Shown here: piece by piece, positions 33,063-44,705 of the stretch
How positions within the stretch are numbered: position 1 is the first letter of the stretch
Layout: each line of letters begins with the position of its first letter
DNA from: Telopea speciosissima
Taxonomy: Eukaryota; Streptophyta; Magnoliopsida; Proteales; Proteaceae
Assembly: GCF_018873765.1 (NCBI RefSeq)
Contig: NC_057918.1
Coordinates: 66,258,871-66,322,870 of the forward strand
DNA: 64,000 nt
Direction of reading: 5' to 3'
Notes under the pieces: generated by a model
What the model saw: the letters and a program-made list of their open reading frames with translations, nothing else
The model's database searches: none
What the model was told of the DNA's origin: nothing
Position numbers and translations under genes: made by a program

Positions 33063-33240
33063 GTTGCACCATATAAAAGAGGGTGGGTGTACCAAGTGCA
33101 CAAGGCTCCTGCCACTGTGGGGTCTGGGGAGGGTCTGTACACAGCTTTACCCCTGCTTTCGCAGAGAGGCTATTTCCAGACTCGAACCCGTGACCACTTG
33201 GTCACAGCGGAGCAACCTTACCGTTGCACCACATAAAAGA
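33063..33240 (-). mobile_element. Au SINE with direct repeats at both ends
   Basis: On the minus strand it starts gtggtgcaacggtaaggttg (pol III A box), then has 'cacgggttcgagtctgg' (B box). It continues through the Au-type body 'ctctgcgaaagcaggggtaa', 'tgtgtacagaccctcccca' and 'cctgccactgtgg'-complement words to the 3' end near 'cacttggtacaccc'. The + strand flanks gttgcaccatataaaaga (33063-33080) and gttgcaccacataaaaga (33223-33240) agree at 17 of 18 positions. About 160 bp long, it lies 1.5 kb downstream of the TOM9 gene. Confidence 0.8.
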
Positions 33241-34718
33241 ACAATAGGAAAGTACAAGTACATGGAACAGATCACGGATACAAGTAAAAACCATTTTCAG
33301 AGTTCAGAAAGGGGCTTAATAACTTGCTAAATAAAACTGTTAGCCATATTTCTCACTTTTTCTTTCGTAGAAAGTAGTACAAAGTTTTAAACACAAGTAA
33401 TTAAAGGGGATTGATGTATTCCGTATCTTCTAAAATTGAAAACAAAGTGAGATTTTTTTTTTTTTTTTTTTTTGGGGGGGGGGGGGGTGGGGGGAGGTAA
33501 TTTTGACAGGTAATCAGCAGGGAGCATAAATATAGTGCTATTAAGTCTCATAACGATAGGAAAGTGGTTCATTTGAATAGAGGAAGTAAGACTGGCAATG
33601 CATTAGGATAGAAACAAAATCAAGAGTTTTTCTATTCTTTTCTTCCCTTTTTTTTTTTGGAGGGTTGAGGGAGGTAAGATAAATATGCCCAGCTAAATTT
33701 AAACACTTTGCAAGGTAAGAATTTGAAATCATGAAAGCAAATGACTCCCTGGCCACTCAATCTAGAAGAATTCACCAAGCAAGAGAGGATTATGCAGCTG
33801 GAAAATTTACCTAACCTTGATGAAATGCAAACAAATGACCATATTCTAAACATTTTACAGAATAAAATGCCCAATAGTCCACAACTGAATATAAAAATCC
33901 CAAATGGAAAACATTTAGTTCAGAGGAAATTTCATATGCTTCATGTGTTTATTCTGGTTTATAGATCAGAACCTTTCACTTCTCATAAATGGAACATAAC
34001 CAAAGTAGAAGAATATTGACTATTTCGCCATATTAAAAGTTTGTGGTTGGGGTGAATGACCCTTTATTGATAATTTATAACTTCAGTACTACTCTTAAAT
34101 GATTGCCTATAAGTCGGTTAATGCAGCATCTAAAGGAAGTACAATCCTAAATCATTGATTGACAAAGAAGATGAATCCAAAGTAACACACAATGACTTCA
34201 AACAAACTAAACAGTTCAAAGAAAGGGTGAAGTCTCGAAGATATATTCAGATGGGTGTCATTTTCGAAAAAATGAAAGTGTAATATTCCACAAGGATAGA
34301 CCTCACGCAGTACGCACAGATCCAGCTTCCGAATTTAGAAACAAATAGAAGTCATACAAATTTAGCTCAGCTACATAGATTAAAAAAATTTCATCGATTC
34401 CCAAGAACAGTTTCTTTATGTATTATCAAATTAAACCCACACAAAAGTAAGAACAAATGGAAAATTTAACCTATAATGCCCCAAGAATCCATAAAATAAT
34501 GAAGTAGTTACATCCACTTCAACAAGAGAAGAAAAACCCTAAGAAGGGTCCTTTTTTGCCATTATAGCACATTGCAGGAACCGGTAATAAAAACCAATAA
34601 AACCCTAGACCCAAATGCTTCAACAAATGAATTTAAACTAAACCTTAAAAGCCGAATCTACAGGCACAAACCTAGCCAAACTCAATGCCTCTGACCTGAA
34701 CCAATTAATATTCAATAA
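33241..34718. other. Spacer and 3' region of TOM9
   Basis: AT-rich with a T25/G13 homopolymer junction at 33450-33500. The first few hundred bases left of 34719 are probably the TOM9 3' UTR. No other gene is supported. Confidence 0.45.
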
Positions 34719-35015
34719 TCAATTGGGGGGCGCGGGTGGGGCTCCAAGCAAGCTGGCCTGCTGCATTTCAAGCTCGTTCAACACCTGTTCTCGGTCCATT
34801 TCGATGATGAGAGGAACGACAAGGATCAGAAACGTTGTTCCGGCGATCCACGCTGCTTTGCCAGTGCTCTTCAAGAGCTTTTTCGTTACGAATGAAGCAT
34901 CACAAGCCACTTGTTTGCCATAATTGACGATCTGTGATTCAGATACAGTGCTCGTAACCCTAGCAAGGATTCCATCACCGCCGTCGCCGCTTTTCCCTCT
35001 TCTGGTACCCGCCAT
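34719..35015 (-). CDS. TOM9-2: Mitochondrial import receptor subunit TOM9/TOM22 homolog
   Basis: An intronless 98-residue frame, start at 35015, stop TGA. TOM9 is the plant counterpart of TOM22: a tail-type outer-membrane subunit of the TOM translocase that docks receptors to the TOM40 pore. The signature KSTGKAAWIAGTTFLILVVP then LIIEMDREQVLNELEMQQ (residues about 50-88) contains the single membrane helix and the short intermembrane-space tail. The Gly/Lys-rich N-terminus lacks the acidic receptor domain of fungal TOM22, as is usual in plants. The length agrees with the family (about 95-100). A Mutator-like element begins 142 bp upstream of the ATG (35157), so promoter and 5' UTR either lie in that gap or use element sequence. 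Confidence 0.93.
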   Translation of the reverse strand: MAGTRRGKSGDGGDGILARVTSTVSESQIVNYGKQVACDASFVTKKLLKSTGKAAWIAGTTFLILVVPLIIEMDREQVLNELEMQQASLLGAPPAPPN

Positions 35016-35256
35016 GAGAGAGAGGAAGATTGATAGAAAAGAGAATTTGGTTTTGATAAGCCGTTGGAGACTTCGGTATTACTTTGTACAAGGAAAGCCT
35101 TCGACGGTGATGCACACAGGCTACGTGGACTTCCATTTAGGGCCCTTTTATTATTAGGTAAAATTACATCCCCTCCCCTGTACTTTGCATTAATTAAAAG
35201 TTCCACTCCTTGATTTTTCCTAATTACACTCGTATCCCTTACAGTGCTAGGGACAT

Positions 35257-35545
35257 GGGCCTGCCATTCAGGGGGCAGGGTGGTCATTGCACCCACACTC
35301 ATGTGTCTGGGCGCAGCTTGCACTGCAGCACAGAGAACAGCGCCCAATTCCTATTGGGAGAATGGTTTTTGTGCTGCAACGCAGGCTGTGCCCAGGCAAG
35401 TGGGCCTGCCACTCAAGAGGCAGGGTGGTCATTACACCCACCCCCATGTGTCTGGGCGCAGCCTGCGCTACTACGGCACAGAGAACAGCGCCCCATTACT
35501 ATTGCACATTTACACCCATGCCATTAGCATCCGTCTATTAAGTCG
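35257..35545. repeat. 145-bp tandem duplication inside the MULE, family B hairpin-like
   Basis: Both units start gggcctgcc (35257, 35402) and carry 'ggcagggtggtcatt', 'catgtgtctgggcgcagc' and 'cacagagaacagcgccc'. The words are those of foldback family B (compare 13848-13985), so one such element probably inserted in the MULE and was then duplicated. Confidence 0.8.
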
Positions 35546-36721
35546 TCACGCAGCTTAGTAGTATTTTTCAATCCCCAAAATAACCCTGAATGCATGTAAG
35601 ATGAACCTTTTACCCTAGGGATAAAAAACGATGAAGGCATCAGAGCCACCTTCTTCCTCAAAACTTCATCTTCTTCGGTGAAGGTGAGACACTTGACCTC
35701 CCTCGCTTCTCATGACGATCTCTCTCCTCCCACCACTCCAACTCCATCCCACCCCCATTCTTTCACCTGTAAAAAAAGGGAAATGGATCTGTCCAATTCC
35801 AAGAACTGCAAAAGGGGTCCCATTCCAAAATTCCAAGTTCGAAAGCTTCAATCCCTGCAGCTGACTGCCATTGCTAGTTGGAATCCGTTGTGCTTGGCTC
35901 AGATGACGAGGAAATGTAGTTACAGTAGTTGTTTTTTCATACGAATTTAAATTGGCAGAGCTCAATTTTTAGGGTTTTAGATTTGCAGAGGGGTTTAGAT
36001 TGGTAGATTAGGGTTTTTATTGGTTAGGGTTTAGATTGCGGAGTTGCAGAGGGGTGAGGACGGGTGAGATTGCAGGAAAATGAAAGCAAAAAATAAGGGA
36101 GTGGGGGGGTTAAGCTTGCGTGGTTGTTGTGCCTTGTACAGGAAAGATGTGATTTTGAGTTCATAGAAGTGTTGAAGTTTTAATATCTCTTCATTGTTCT
36201 GGTGGTAATGACCCTTTGTTCTAGATTCTCTGAACGTGGAAGGTTTGGACCATTGTTGCTGGAGAGCACCCATGACGAAGAGGAGTTTTGCCTGGAGAGG
36301 GAGGTGGAGGGTGCAAAGGGTGGGCAAAACCGATTTTATTTTTCGAGGTTCCTCATTTCGTTTGAACAGTGAAGGGATCTCAGATTCTCAGGTCTTGTTC
36401 TGGCCTATTGGACCTTATGTAAAAGGTCGCCGAACAAGAATGAAGACTCGTTGGTCATTTTTCTATTGGTTGTCGTTCACGAAGATTTTTTCCCCCTGAT
36501 TTTCGGTTACCCAAAACATGAAATTACACTGAAGCTGATTGATTTGAGTCTTCATCTTAGATTTTTTGGATTTATGAGTTTATTTGGGCTGAAGGTTTTG
36601 AAATCGGTTAGTTTGATTGCAGGGATGGGTTTCTTTAAGGGTCATGTTCTTCCGGGGACTCTGTTCTTATTCGTTGGTGTTTGACGCATGTGGAGAATCC
36701 GAAATCGTTTAGGGTTAGGGT

Positions 36722-37240
36722 TTGGAATCCTGGCAATGGGAAGCTCAAGTACCTGGAGCTTTCATCGACATGTCTATTGAGTTTCTGTACTCGACCCACC
36801 TCAATCTCTTTGTTAATGGCATCTTAAATCCTTCTCATATGAATAATTTTGAGCTTGGAGGGGTGCTTTTCATGTTCTTCATCTTTGGTGTTACTTTGGG
36901 AGAGCAGAGAAATAATCCCAAAGATGAATTTTCTATTCTTCTAGAAACAACCCCAACTTGGTGTTACTTGGTTGTCAAGGGTTGTCCAGTCTCGCTGATC
37001 TCTCCGTTTAAGTCAGTAGTAGACAACCCCCTCTTCTTGAATTTTCTATTTTTCTTCCCTGAAATCCAAGCAGCGATATTAATGGTTACTGGAAGACACA
37101 ATCTCATCTCTTCTCTGTATAGGACATTATTGCCACCGACGACAGCCGTCAAGCTCGTCGGGAAGATCGTGGAATGTCGCCAACAGGAGCCGCTCGTTGG
37201 TTATTTTAATTACCTGAAGGGAAATTTTGGGTGTTTTTAG
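36722..37240 (+). CDS. Unrecognised 172-codon frame inside the MULE
   Basis: Open from ATG at 36722 to TAG. It has hydrophobic patches ([15 protein letters not shown] near residue 45; [10 protein letters not shown] near 105) and no domain I can name. It could be a captured host fragment (Pack-MULE cargo), the end of a decayed element gene, or chance. No splice sites or neighbours help. Confidence 0.2.
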   Translation: MESWQWEAQVPGAFIDMSIEFLYSTHLNLFVNGILNPSHMNNFELGGVLFMFFIFGVTLGEQRNNPKDEFSILLETTPTWCYLVVKGCPVSLISPFKSVVDNPLFLNFLFFFPEIQAAILMVTGRHNLISSLYRTLLPPTTAVKLVGKIVECRQQEPLVGYFNYLKGNFGCF

Positions 37241-37479
37241 GTTGAAGATGATGAAATGGGTAGTATTGTAATTCTATTTGTGATGTTTCAGTACAAGGGT
37301 AAAAAAGAACCAAACTATAACTGACAGCATGCTAACACCGTCAGCCAGAGGGGGTGTGGGTGTAATTATGAAAATTTAAAAGTAGAAAAATTTAATTAGG
37401 GAAAAGTACAGGGGAGGGGGATGTAATTGTCTCTTATTATTTTTATTATTTTTTGGGCACCTGTGTCTGGGTGTAGGGT

Positions 37480-37930
37480 AGCACACCACGCGCACCCAGG
37501 TAGTATTCTTTCTCTTTATTTTTCTATGGAAAAAAAGAGCGGATGTCCCATCGTGTGGCTCCTGCGCCCAAAGACAGGCCCTTATGAAATGACGTTGCTA
37601 CCGCCCCAATGAAAAGCAGAAATGTTGATGCTTAAGCATGCGTTCCTAGCACAGGGGTCACACTCTCGGACAGAAAAATCTTCCTTTTTTATATTATTTT
37701 TTTCTAGAATGCCCACTATGGGCCAGATTAGTTAATTGAACGCCCAAGGGGGCAGTTGGCAGCCTGTAGCGGGGATCGAAAGGGGGGGGGGGGGACCGAT
37801 GGGGTGGGGTTAAGCCAAAAACCATGCCTCATTGTGTGGGAGGAGGTCTTAAACTCGAGACCGAGATCTTCGGCCATAGAACTGCTTCCAAGAGAGAACC
37901 AATTGTGCTAGGTAGAAAGTCCACAAGGCC
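37480..37930. other. Repeat-like spacer with SINE-like segment
   Basis: 37480-37645 uses words of the large foldback at 29115 ('gaaatgacgttgctaccgcc', 'aaaagcagaaatg'). 37800-37922, read on the minus strand, has a possible A box (tagcacaattgg) and a weak B box (gtctcgagtttaag) like the SINE heads at 15595 and 17126. A G13 run occurs at 37781-37794. Confidence 0.35.
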
Positions 37931-38034
37931 GATTTGATTGATGGGGTGGAATTGTTAAGGTGAAATAGTTATACGAACTTTCCACCCCCAATGGGATTTT
38001 AGGGTGTTTGATTATCTAGGGTAGGAATTTGGAT

Positions 38035-41000
38035 AGAAACAAGAGGAGGCTTATTGGGCTCAAAGATCTCGGGTTAAATGACTAATTGTTGGGGACAAAA
38101 ATACATCTTTTTTTTATATAACCACTGCTAAAAGGAGACACTTTAACAGAGTTGTTAGATTAAAAAATTCCCTTGGTGTTTGGTTGACTGACCCAACTGT
38201 GATGCATTATCATGTTTTATCATATTTTGAGATCTTGTATTCTTCCTCCCAACCCTCTTAAGTTTGAATCTTTTTTGCAACACATCTGTACTCGCATTTC
38301 TGACATTCAGAATGATATGATTTGTAGACAATTTTCTGCTAAGGAGATTAGACAAGCCATGTTTCAGATTGGGGCTTATAAGTCCATGGCCTAGATGGCC
38401 TTCCAGTCAGATTTTTTCAAGTCCATTGGTCAATTGTTGGCCCTGATGTGACTAAAGTTGTCCAAATTTTTTTTAACACCGGTCTTATGCTCTGGGAGTT
38501 TAACAAAACAGCAATAGTTCTTATTCCCAAATTGGCCAACCTAAAGAAATGGGTCATTTTCATCTCATCAGTCTATGCTCAGTTATTTACAAGGTCATTG
38601 TGAAATATATGGTTAATAGACTAAAACCAATTTTTAATTCTCTAGTTTGTCCGTTTCAGAGTGCTTTTATCCCTACGCAGGTCATTTATGATAACATTTA
38701 TGTTGTCCATGAAATCTTATCTCAGATTCACAAATCGAAGAGTAAGAATGGTTTGATGGCTTTAAAACTAGATCTAAGCAAGGCCTACGATAGAGTTGAA
38801 TGGCCCTTCAGATAGGGTTTGATAGGAAATGGATTAATTGGACAATACAATGTATTACAAACGAAGAATTTCATGTGAAATTCAATGGGGTTGTTATTGG
38901 TCATTTCCTTCCTCATAGATGCCCTTTAAGCCCTTACTTATTGATCCTTTGTCAAGAGGCTCTATCATGTGCCCTTCTTCAGGCTGAGGCCTCTAAGGCC
39001 ATATTTGGGATTAAGACTACACATTCCGGACCCAAGGTGTCCCACTTTTTTTTCGCAGACGATTATCTCCTTTTTTCTAATGCGAAGGTTAAGGATGTTT
39101 GTACTATTCTAATATTCTCAAGAGATATTTCCTAGTTTCTGATCAAGAAATAAATTTTGGGAAGTCAGGAGTTAGTTTTAGTCCTAACACCAATTCAAGT
39201 AACCGGACCGAAATCTGAAGGATCTTAGGATTGTCTGAGGTAAGTGATCATGGTAAATATTTAGGGGTCCCTACCCATTTTGGAAGAGAAAAGAAAGCTT
39301 TGTTTTCGGATATATTAAGCCGAGTTCAGTCAAAATTGGCATGATGGAGGAGTAATCTGTTATCTTCAGCTGGGAAAGAGGTCTTGATAAAAGCTATGGC
39401 ATCTTGTCTTCCTAGCTATGTGATGTTGATGTTTATACTCCCTACATCTATTTAAACTGAATTAAGTAGGGTTGTTCACCGATTTTGGTAGAAGGATAGC
39501 ATAGACATAGGTATTTTCTGGGTTAAGTGGGAGCGATTGTGTTTAAGTAAGAGGTTAGGAGGTTTTAGAGACTTTAAATGATTTAAATTAGCTTTATTAG
39601 CTAGGCAATGTTGGAGGATTATGCAGAATCCTGATGCCCTTTGGGTTAGAGTCTTGAAAGGGAAATATTTCCCTTCTTCAAGCTTCCTTAATGCCTTCCC
39701 TAGGAGGTCTTGCTCATGGGGATTGTCACGCCCCTATCCCGATGTAAGATATTTTGTCACATAGGGGTATGACCGGGATAATCACACATCATCCCAACAC
39801 CTACCAGGATCGCAGATACAGTGTCCGGAACCACAGTTCACCCTGTCACCCCAATATGATGACAGCAAGGAACGTATCAAAAGGAATAAATCGTTCCAAT
39901 CACAGAATTAGCGGAAGCGAAATTAGATTCAATTATGTGAAATTATAGAGCATCGGTTCTTTAATGATAACACATAGTACAATAACAGTGTTCGTAACCA
40001 TTCAATCTCTCCTAATAATTAAACATACAGTTTATACATGGTTGTGGATGAATACAAAATTTAAATAATAAATAAATGTCCCAGGGGCACAAGTCCTTGG
40101 GTGTACATCTACATCCAAGCCACGGTCATCAACTCCACTTGATTCGCATCCAACGGTGCTCGTCAAGAGGCTATCTGCATATAAACTAAAAAGTAATTTT
40201 ACAACAGGGTTAGCTACACTAGCTAATGAGAGAGCAAGGGGGAATACTCACACATTACACAATCAATATCAAACAGAATGATGCATGCTAATGTTAGATT
40301 CATTTTTCACCTGGCACACAATTCTATCGGTTAAGTATATGCTACTGTGATAACTCGGGAGACACTGAGGGTCACTTATCCTATCGCCCCAGTGAAACCT
40401 CAATTATCACAAGGGACCTACGCCGGTAGAAGCCATAATGACCACCCAGTGGCAGACCCCGATAGCCATCACTACCCCTGCCCTGGCCTCTCCCACCTCC
40501 ACAGACCGCATGTGCTCAGACTATCCAACACATAAACCCCTATTGGCAAGGGTCGTAACATAAGGAGACAAACATCCTAGCCGCAGATATACTATATGCA
40601 AGTCCTATCGTCCCGAGAGGTATTCCGGGTGCATCAACATCCCATTCCATCTAGTACCCGGGTACCAGCACGGCACGACACATACAGATCAGGATGGCAT
40701 ACAACAGTTTTCATAATTTAAATAAATTGGGGTTACGGTACCAGCACACCCGGCACCGTAGCCCGATACATTGGTGAGCATACTATCACATTCACAACAG
40801 TTCACAATGGAATAAAATGCAATGCACACCATGCTTATAAATATATCATAGCATGCTTAATATTAACAATTATATAATATTTTAACCCAACAAAATCACC
40901 CAGAACCCACTCACCTAACACGGGTGTCGTCCGGCATGATTGGCATGAATCTCCCCGGGCATCGGGTGTCATCCGACGTGGTTCACATGAATCTCACCGG

Positions 41001-44000
41001 GGCACCAGCCTAGACATACAAAAGAAATCATTAAAATAGGTATAGAAGGGTCCAATGCTAGGCCCCTAATGGTTAAAATCAAGTTTCAACCAAGACAGCA
41101 TGAGCGGACTCACGGGCGGTCTCAGAAGAGGTGAATCCCCCCCTAACTCCGTTCAGTCCAAAAGGTAAAAACAGAGCGAGCGAAACTTCTTAGTTGAATC
41201 CAGTCATTGATCCATTCGACACCTGAGGCAATCATAAAAGGGAGCGGATCCACAGGCAGATGTGCTTCATGGGTCCGCCCCTGCATCCGTTCAATTTCCT
41301 GAGACAGACCCGAGAGCAACAGGCCTCGGGCGGAGGCAAACAGAGTGAATCTGTGCCTTCGTCCGTTCAGGCCATCTCGCAAGGTTTGTACTGGATGGAC
41401 TGACAGACGGTACCACAATAGATGGATCCAATCGTTCGTCCGCCGATAGTCTCTCCCGAGATTTCAAAGAGCTGCAGCTCCAACTTGAAGCTTGGAGCTC
41501 CTTAGCACCTCAGGGTCATGGAGGGGGTGTCTAAGCCTTCCTAGGATCACTAGATCCTAGGCTCACCTCATGGATCCAAGATCCTACAAGGTTTGGTCTC
41601 AATTGGGGTCCGAGGGTTGGGTTTCAAAGTCCAAAACCAAGGCTCAACACAATGGCAGCAAGAGCAGCTCATGGGAGCTCAAACCAGACCTAGGTCAGCT
41701 CCATTAGAGCTCCAACTAGGGACCGAGCTCCACCTTGAGTCCCAAATAGAACTCTAGGTCAGTCCAAGCTCAAAGAGGCTACCAAAATAAAATGGAAATG
41801 GGGAAGAGCTAGGTTTGGGGAGCTTACCTTGGTGAGATCCTCCAATGGAGAAGTGGAATCCAAGGCTAAGTGAGCCCCCTTGGCCTCTTCCCTTCCTTTC
41901 CATCTCTTCTCCTTCACCTTCTTCTTCCTTCTTTGTCCGGTCAGCAAGAGGAGGAGATGTGGGGCAGCCAACCATTTTGGCATAGCTCCCATCTTCTTCC
42001 CTTCCCCTCTCATTCCTCTTCCACCTCTACTTCTTCCCTTTCCTTCCTCCTCCTTTTCCTTCTCTTGTCTCTTCTCCTCCACAGTTTTTGGGAGGGAAAG
42101 AGATATGAGAATAAAGGAGATTCCTTTATCTCTAAGGGGTTAAAAGGGTCCTTAGGGTGTGTTTGGTTAGGGGTCTTAGAATGTAGTTTAGTCCTTAGGT
42201 CTTGTTTGATTTTAGTTAGTTTATAAAAACCCATTATCTCCCTAGGTTAAGCTTTGTGGGGCCCACTTGACCAATAAATGATAGGGGTAGGGGTCCACAG
42301 GGTCCAAGGGTTCAATTAGGGTGTCTAGGACACGGGTATGTGGGTCCCATAGAAAAATAACCCAAAAAGACAGATGACAGCACGGGCAGATCCTCGAGCG
42401 GATTCAGCAAGAGTGAGTCCGTTCGTGACTCCGGTGCTGCTGTCATAGCCCAAACTTCAAGGAAAGTGGCGGGGCTTTAGCCAACACTTCCAAAACTTCG
42501 AGGGGATTCTTTTATGGTATTTTCAGTTCAAGGTCATCAGTGTTGACCATGACCATAAGGCATTACCCTTTGGGTAAGGTCTGGATTGCCCCGGGGTATA
42601 AGGGGATATTTGGGGTGCGGGTGTAACAGGGATGGCATAGTATTCTTTGTGGTAGAGATCTCCTCCTTAAAGGACTAAGGAAAAGGATTGGCAATGGATC
42701 CTCCACTGCTGTCTATACTGATGCTTGGGTTTCCTCTATCTCTCATGGTCATATTTTGAGCCCTTGTGTACCTTGTGTTTCGAAAGTCTCAGGTCTGATT
42801 TTCCCTCCAAATTGTGAATTTAATGAAAGCTTAATTTCCGGATCTTTCACTAACCTAGAGGTCCATGCTATCCTTAAAATACCTCTTAGGTTGTTCCCTG
42901 CTAAGGACTCTTGGTTCTGGGGTTGTTTAAAGGATGGCAATTTTACTGTCAAAACAACATTTCATCTTGCTTTTTCAGAGGCCATGACACTCTCCCCTAG
43001 CAGCTCTAGGTTGGTGGTTGACCCAACCTGGAAGAAATTATGGACTCTACCTTTGGTTCCTAAGCTTAAACATTTCTTATGGTGTTGTTGTTCAAACACC
43101 CTGGTTGTTAATTCTAATCTTATAAGTGTTGCATAGTTAATAATGCCCTTTGCCCTATATGTTTGTCTTCGAAAGAATCAATCTTACATGCTTTGTTTCA
43201 TTGTAATTTTGCATCTTGTCGCTGGTGGGCATCACCATTTAGACTTTGTAACCAGGTTGTGCAAGGTAACACGTTTATGGAGGTATTTTTCAAATTTTTT
43301 GAATCAGCTTTCTTGTTTCCCTGATAAGTCTGATGCTATCATTCAGTGGGTATCTTTAATTTGGCAGATTTGGAATTCAAGGAATTCATTGTATTTCGGC
43401 ATTCTAATCTTTCACTTCTTGGCACTATATAGGTTTTTTATCATGTTGTTGAAGAAAGAAGATTGGGTTTTTGCAAGAATAAGGCTCCAAAGTTGGATGC
43501 CCCAATTACCCTTAATTTTTCTTTTCCTTGTTACTCATCTCCTCATTTTAGTACATTCACTGATGGTGCCTAGGCAGCTGACTCGTCTCTTGGTGGCAGT
43601 GGGTCAGGAATCACAAAGGATACTTTGTAGCGGGGAAATGCAAACATGGTCAAAGTTTTTCTGCAAATGCTATGGAAGCTGAGGTGGTTAGGAACGGATT
43701 ACTTCTAGCTCATAGTCTGGATCTCAATCCTGTCACTGTGCTCACTGACTGGTTGCCCCTTGTGATCTTTTTAAATCATTTATCATCATCTTTAGACTAG
43801 GTTGTTTTTGTTGTCACTGATGACATTTTATCTCTTAGATGTTCTTTTTCTAGTGTTTTGTTTGTGTATGTTCCTAAGAGTTCGAATAGGGAAGTTCATG
43901 TATTAGCTAAAGGGACTTCCCTTTTGAAATTGTTGTTTGTATAGTGGGTCAATCTATCAACTTTTGTTGTTAATTCTGCTCTGCTTCCAAGCATGAACTT

Positions 44001-44056
44001 CTCTGTCATGTTTCAATAAAATTTTGGCCGAAAGGCCTTCTTCTAACAAAAAAAAA
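38035..44056 (+). mobile_element. L1-type LINE, 5'-truncated and split by a solo LTR
   Basis: Left part 38035-39723: decayed frames give EEAYWAQRSRVK(W), GDKNTSFF, the reverse transcriptase with LVCPFQSAFIPTQVIYDNI, ALKLDLSKAYDRVEW and the catalytic FFFADDYLLFSNA at about 39050. The region after it matches the thumb and connection region. Right part 42629-44056: TAVYTDAWVSS, the zf-RVT domain (WKKLWTLPLVPKLKHFLWCC) and a frame-shifted RNase H tail, then 3' UTR and poly-A (44048-44056). The reading frame continues across the 2905-bp insertion when it is removed. There are many stops and frameshifts, and the endonuclease is missing. Confidence 0.85.
39724..42628 (-). mobile_element. 2.9-kb solo LTR inserted in the LINE, 5-bp target duplication
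   Basis: The ends are TGTCACGCCC.. and ..GGGTGTAACA, flanked by a perfect 5-bp duplication gggat (39719-39723 and 42629-42633). The interior lacks gag, protease, RT or integrase. Size, TG..CA ends and 5-bp duplication fit a solo LTR of a large-LTR gypsy element (Tekay/Del-like by its ends). Minus orientation is inferred because TGTTACACCC is a usual 5' start and ..GGGCGTGACA a usual 3' end for such LTRs. The strongly purine-rich minus-strand frame at 41759-42082 is low complexity. About 40580-40760 contains 'gtacccgggtaccagcac' / 'ggtaccagcacacccggcac' sub-repeats. Confidence 0.75.
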
Positions 44057-44059
44057 TCA

Positions 44060-44690
44060 CATTTTTACTATCAGAAGCCTGGTAATTGTCATTGCAACAG
44101 TGATTGCAACAACTCCAACGACAACTGCAACTCGAAGCTTCTTGATGGATTTGAGCAATTAGCCTAGTTGCAATGCAGCCAAATATTTGCAAACTCTGGA
44201 ATATCCAAAGGGTTCGCCTCTGTTAGGATTTAACTAACATGTAGAAGCGCAAGCTCTCGAAGAATCACCTCTCCTCATCTCCCTCCCACCTCGCCCTCTC
44301 TCTCTCCCTCACGGCCTTTGCATCTCCTCCCTACCCTAACTCTCTGCATTTCCTTCCCACCCCTTTACATGTCAAACCGAAAGTTGTAATCAATTACAAG
44401 TCCAATGGTATTCCCTCATGAAAACCGAAAAAATGGAGAAACCCATCTATAGAGAAAATCAAAGAGAGGAAACAAACAGAAACTCACTTTGCCTTACTCT
44501 GCAATGTGCATCATTTATCGTCTCCTAACAAAACTGAAACTGTAAAAACTCACGAAAATCATCTCCAATAGAGAAAAATTTTTAGAAATTTTATGGATTT
44601 TATTTACAAAACCGAAAATAATAAAATCAAGAAGTGTTTCTCCTTCGCTTTATTCCCCATTAATCAATGTATGATTTTAATTAATTTAAT
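44060..44690. other. Gene-free AT-rich spacer
   Basis: Between two LINEs. It contains a C/T-rich patch (44265-44355) and no supported gene. Confidence 0.4.
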
Positions 44691-44705
44691 GTCATGTACA
44701 GTTAC

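Larger units (their letters stand above)
35157..37433. mobile_element. Mutator-like element (long TIRs) upstream of TOM9
   Basis: The 2277-bp element has terminal inverted repeats: left 'attacatcccctcccctgta' with flanking words, right its inverse 'tacaggggagggggatgtaa', extending about 60-70 bp with mismatches. Flanks ttattatta (35148-35156) and ttattattt (37434-37442) form a 9-bp target duplication with one mismatch, the size typical of Mutator. No transposase (MURA) domain is visible. The interior contains a 145-bp tandem duplication (35257-35545) and an unrecognised 172-codon frame (36722-37240). Confidence 0.78.

Noticed and set aside
41759-42082. 107-codon Glu/Lys/Arg-rich minus-strand frame
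   Set aside because: A low-complexity GA-rich region within the solo LTR; no start context or domain.
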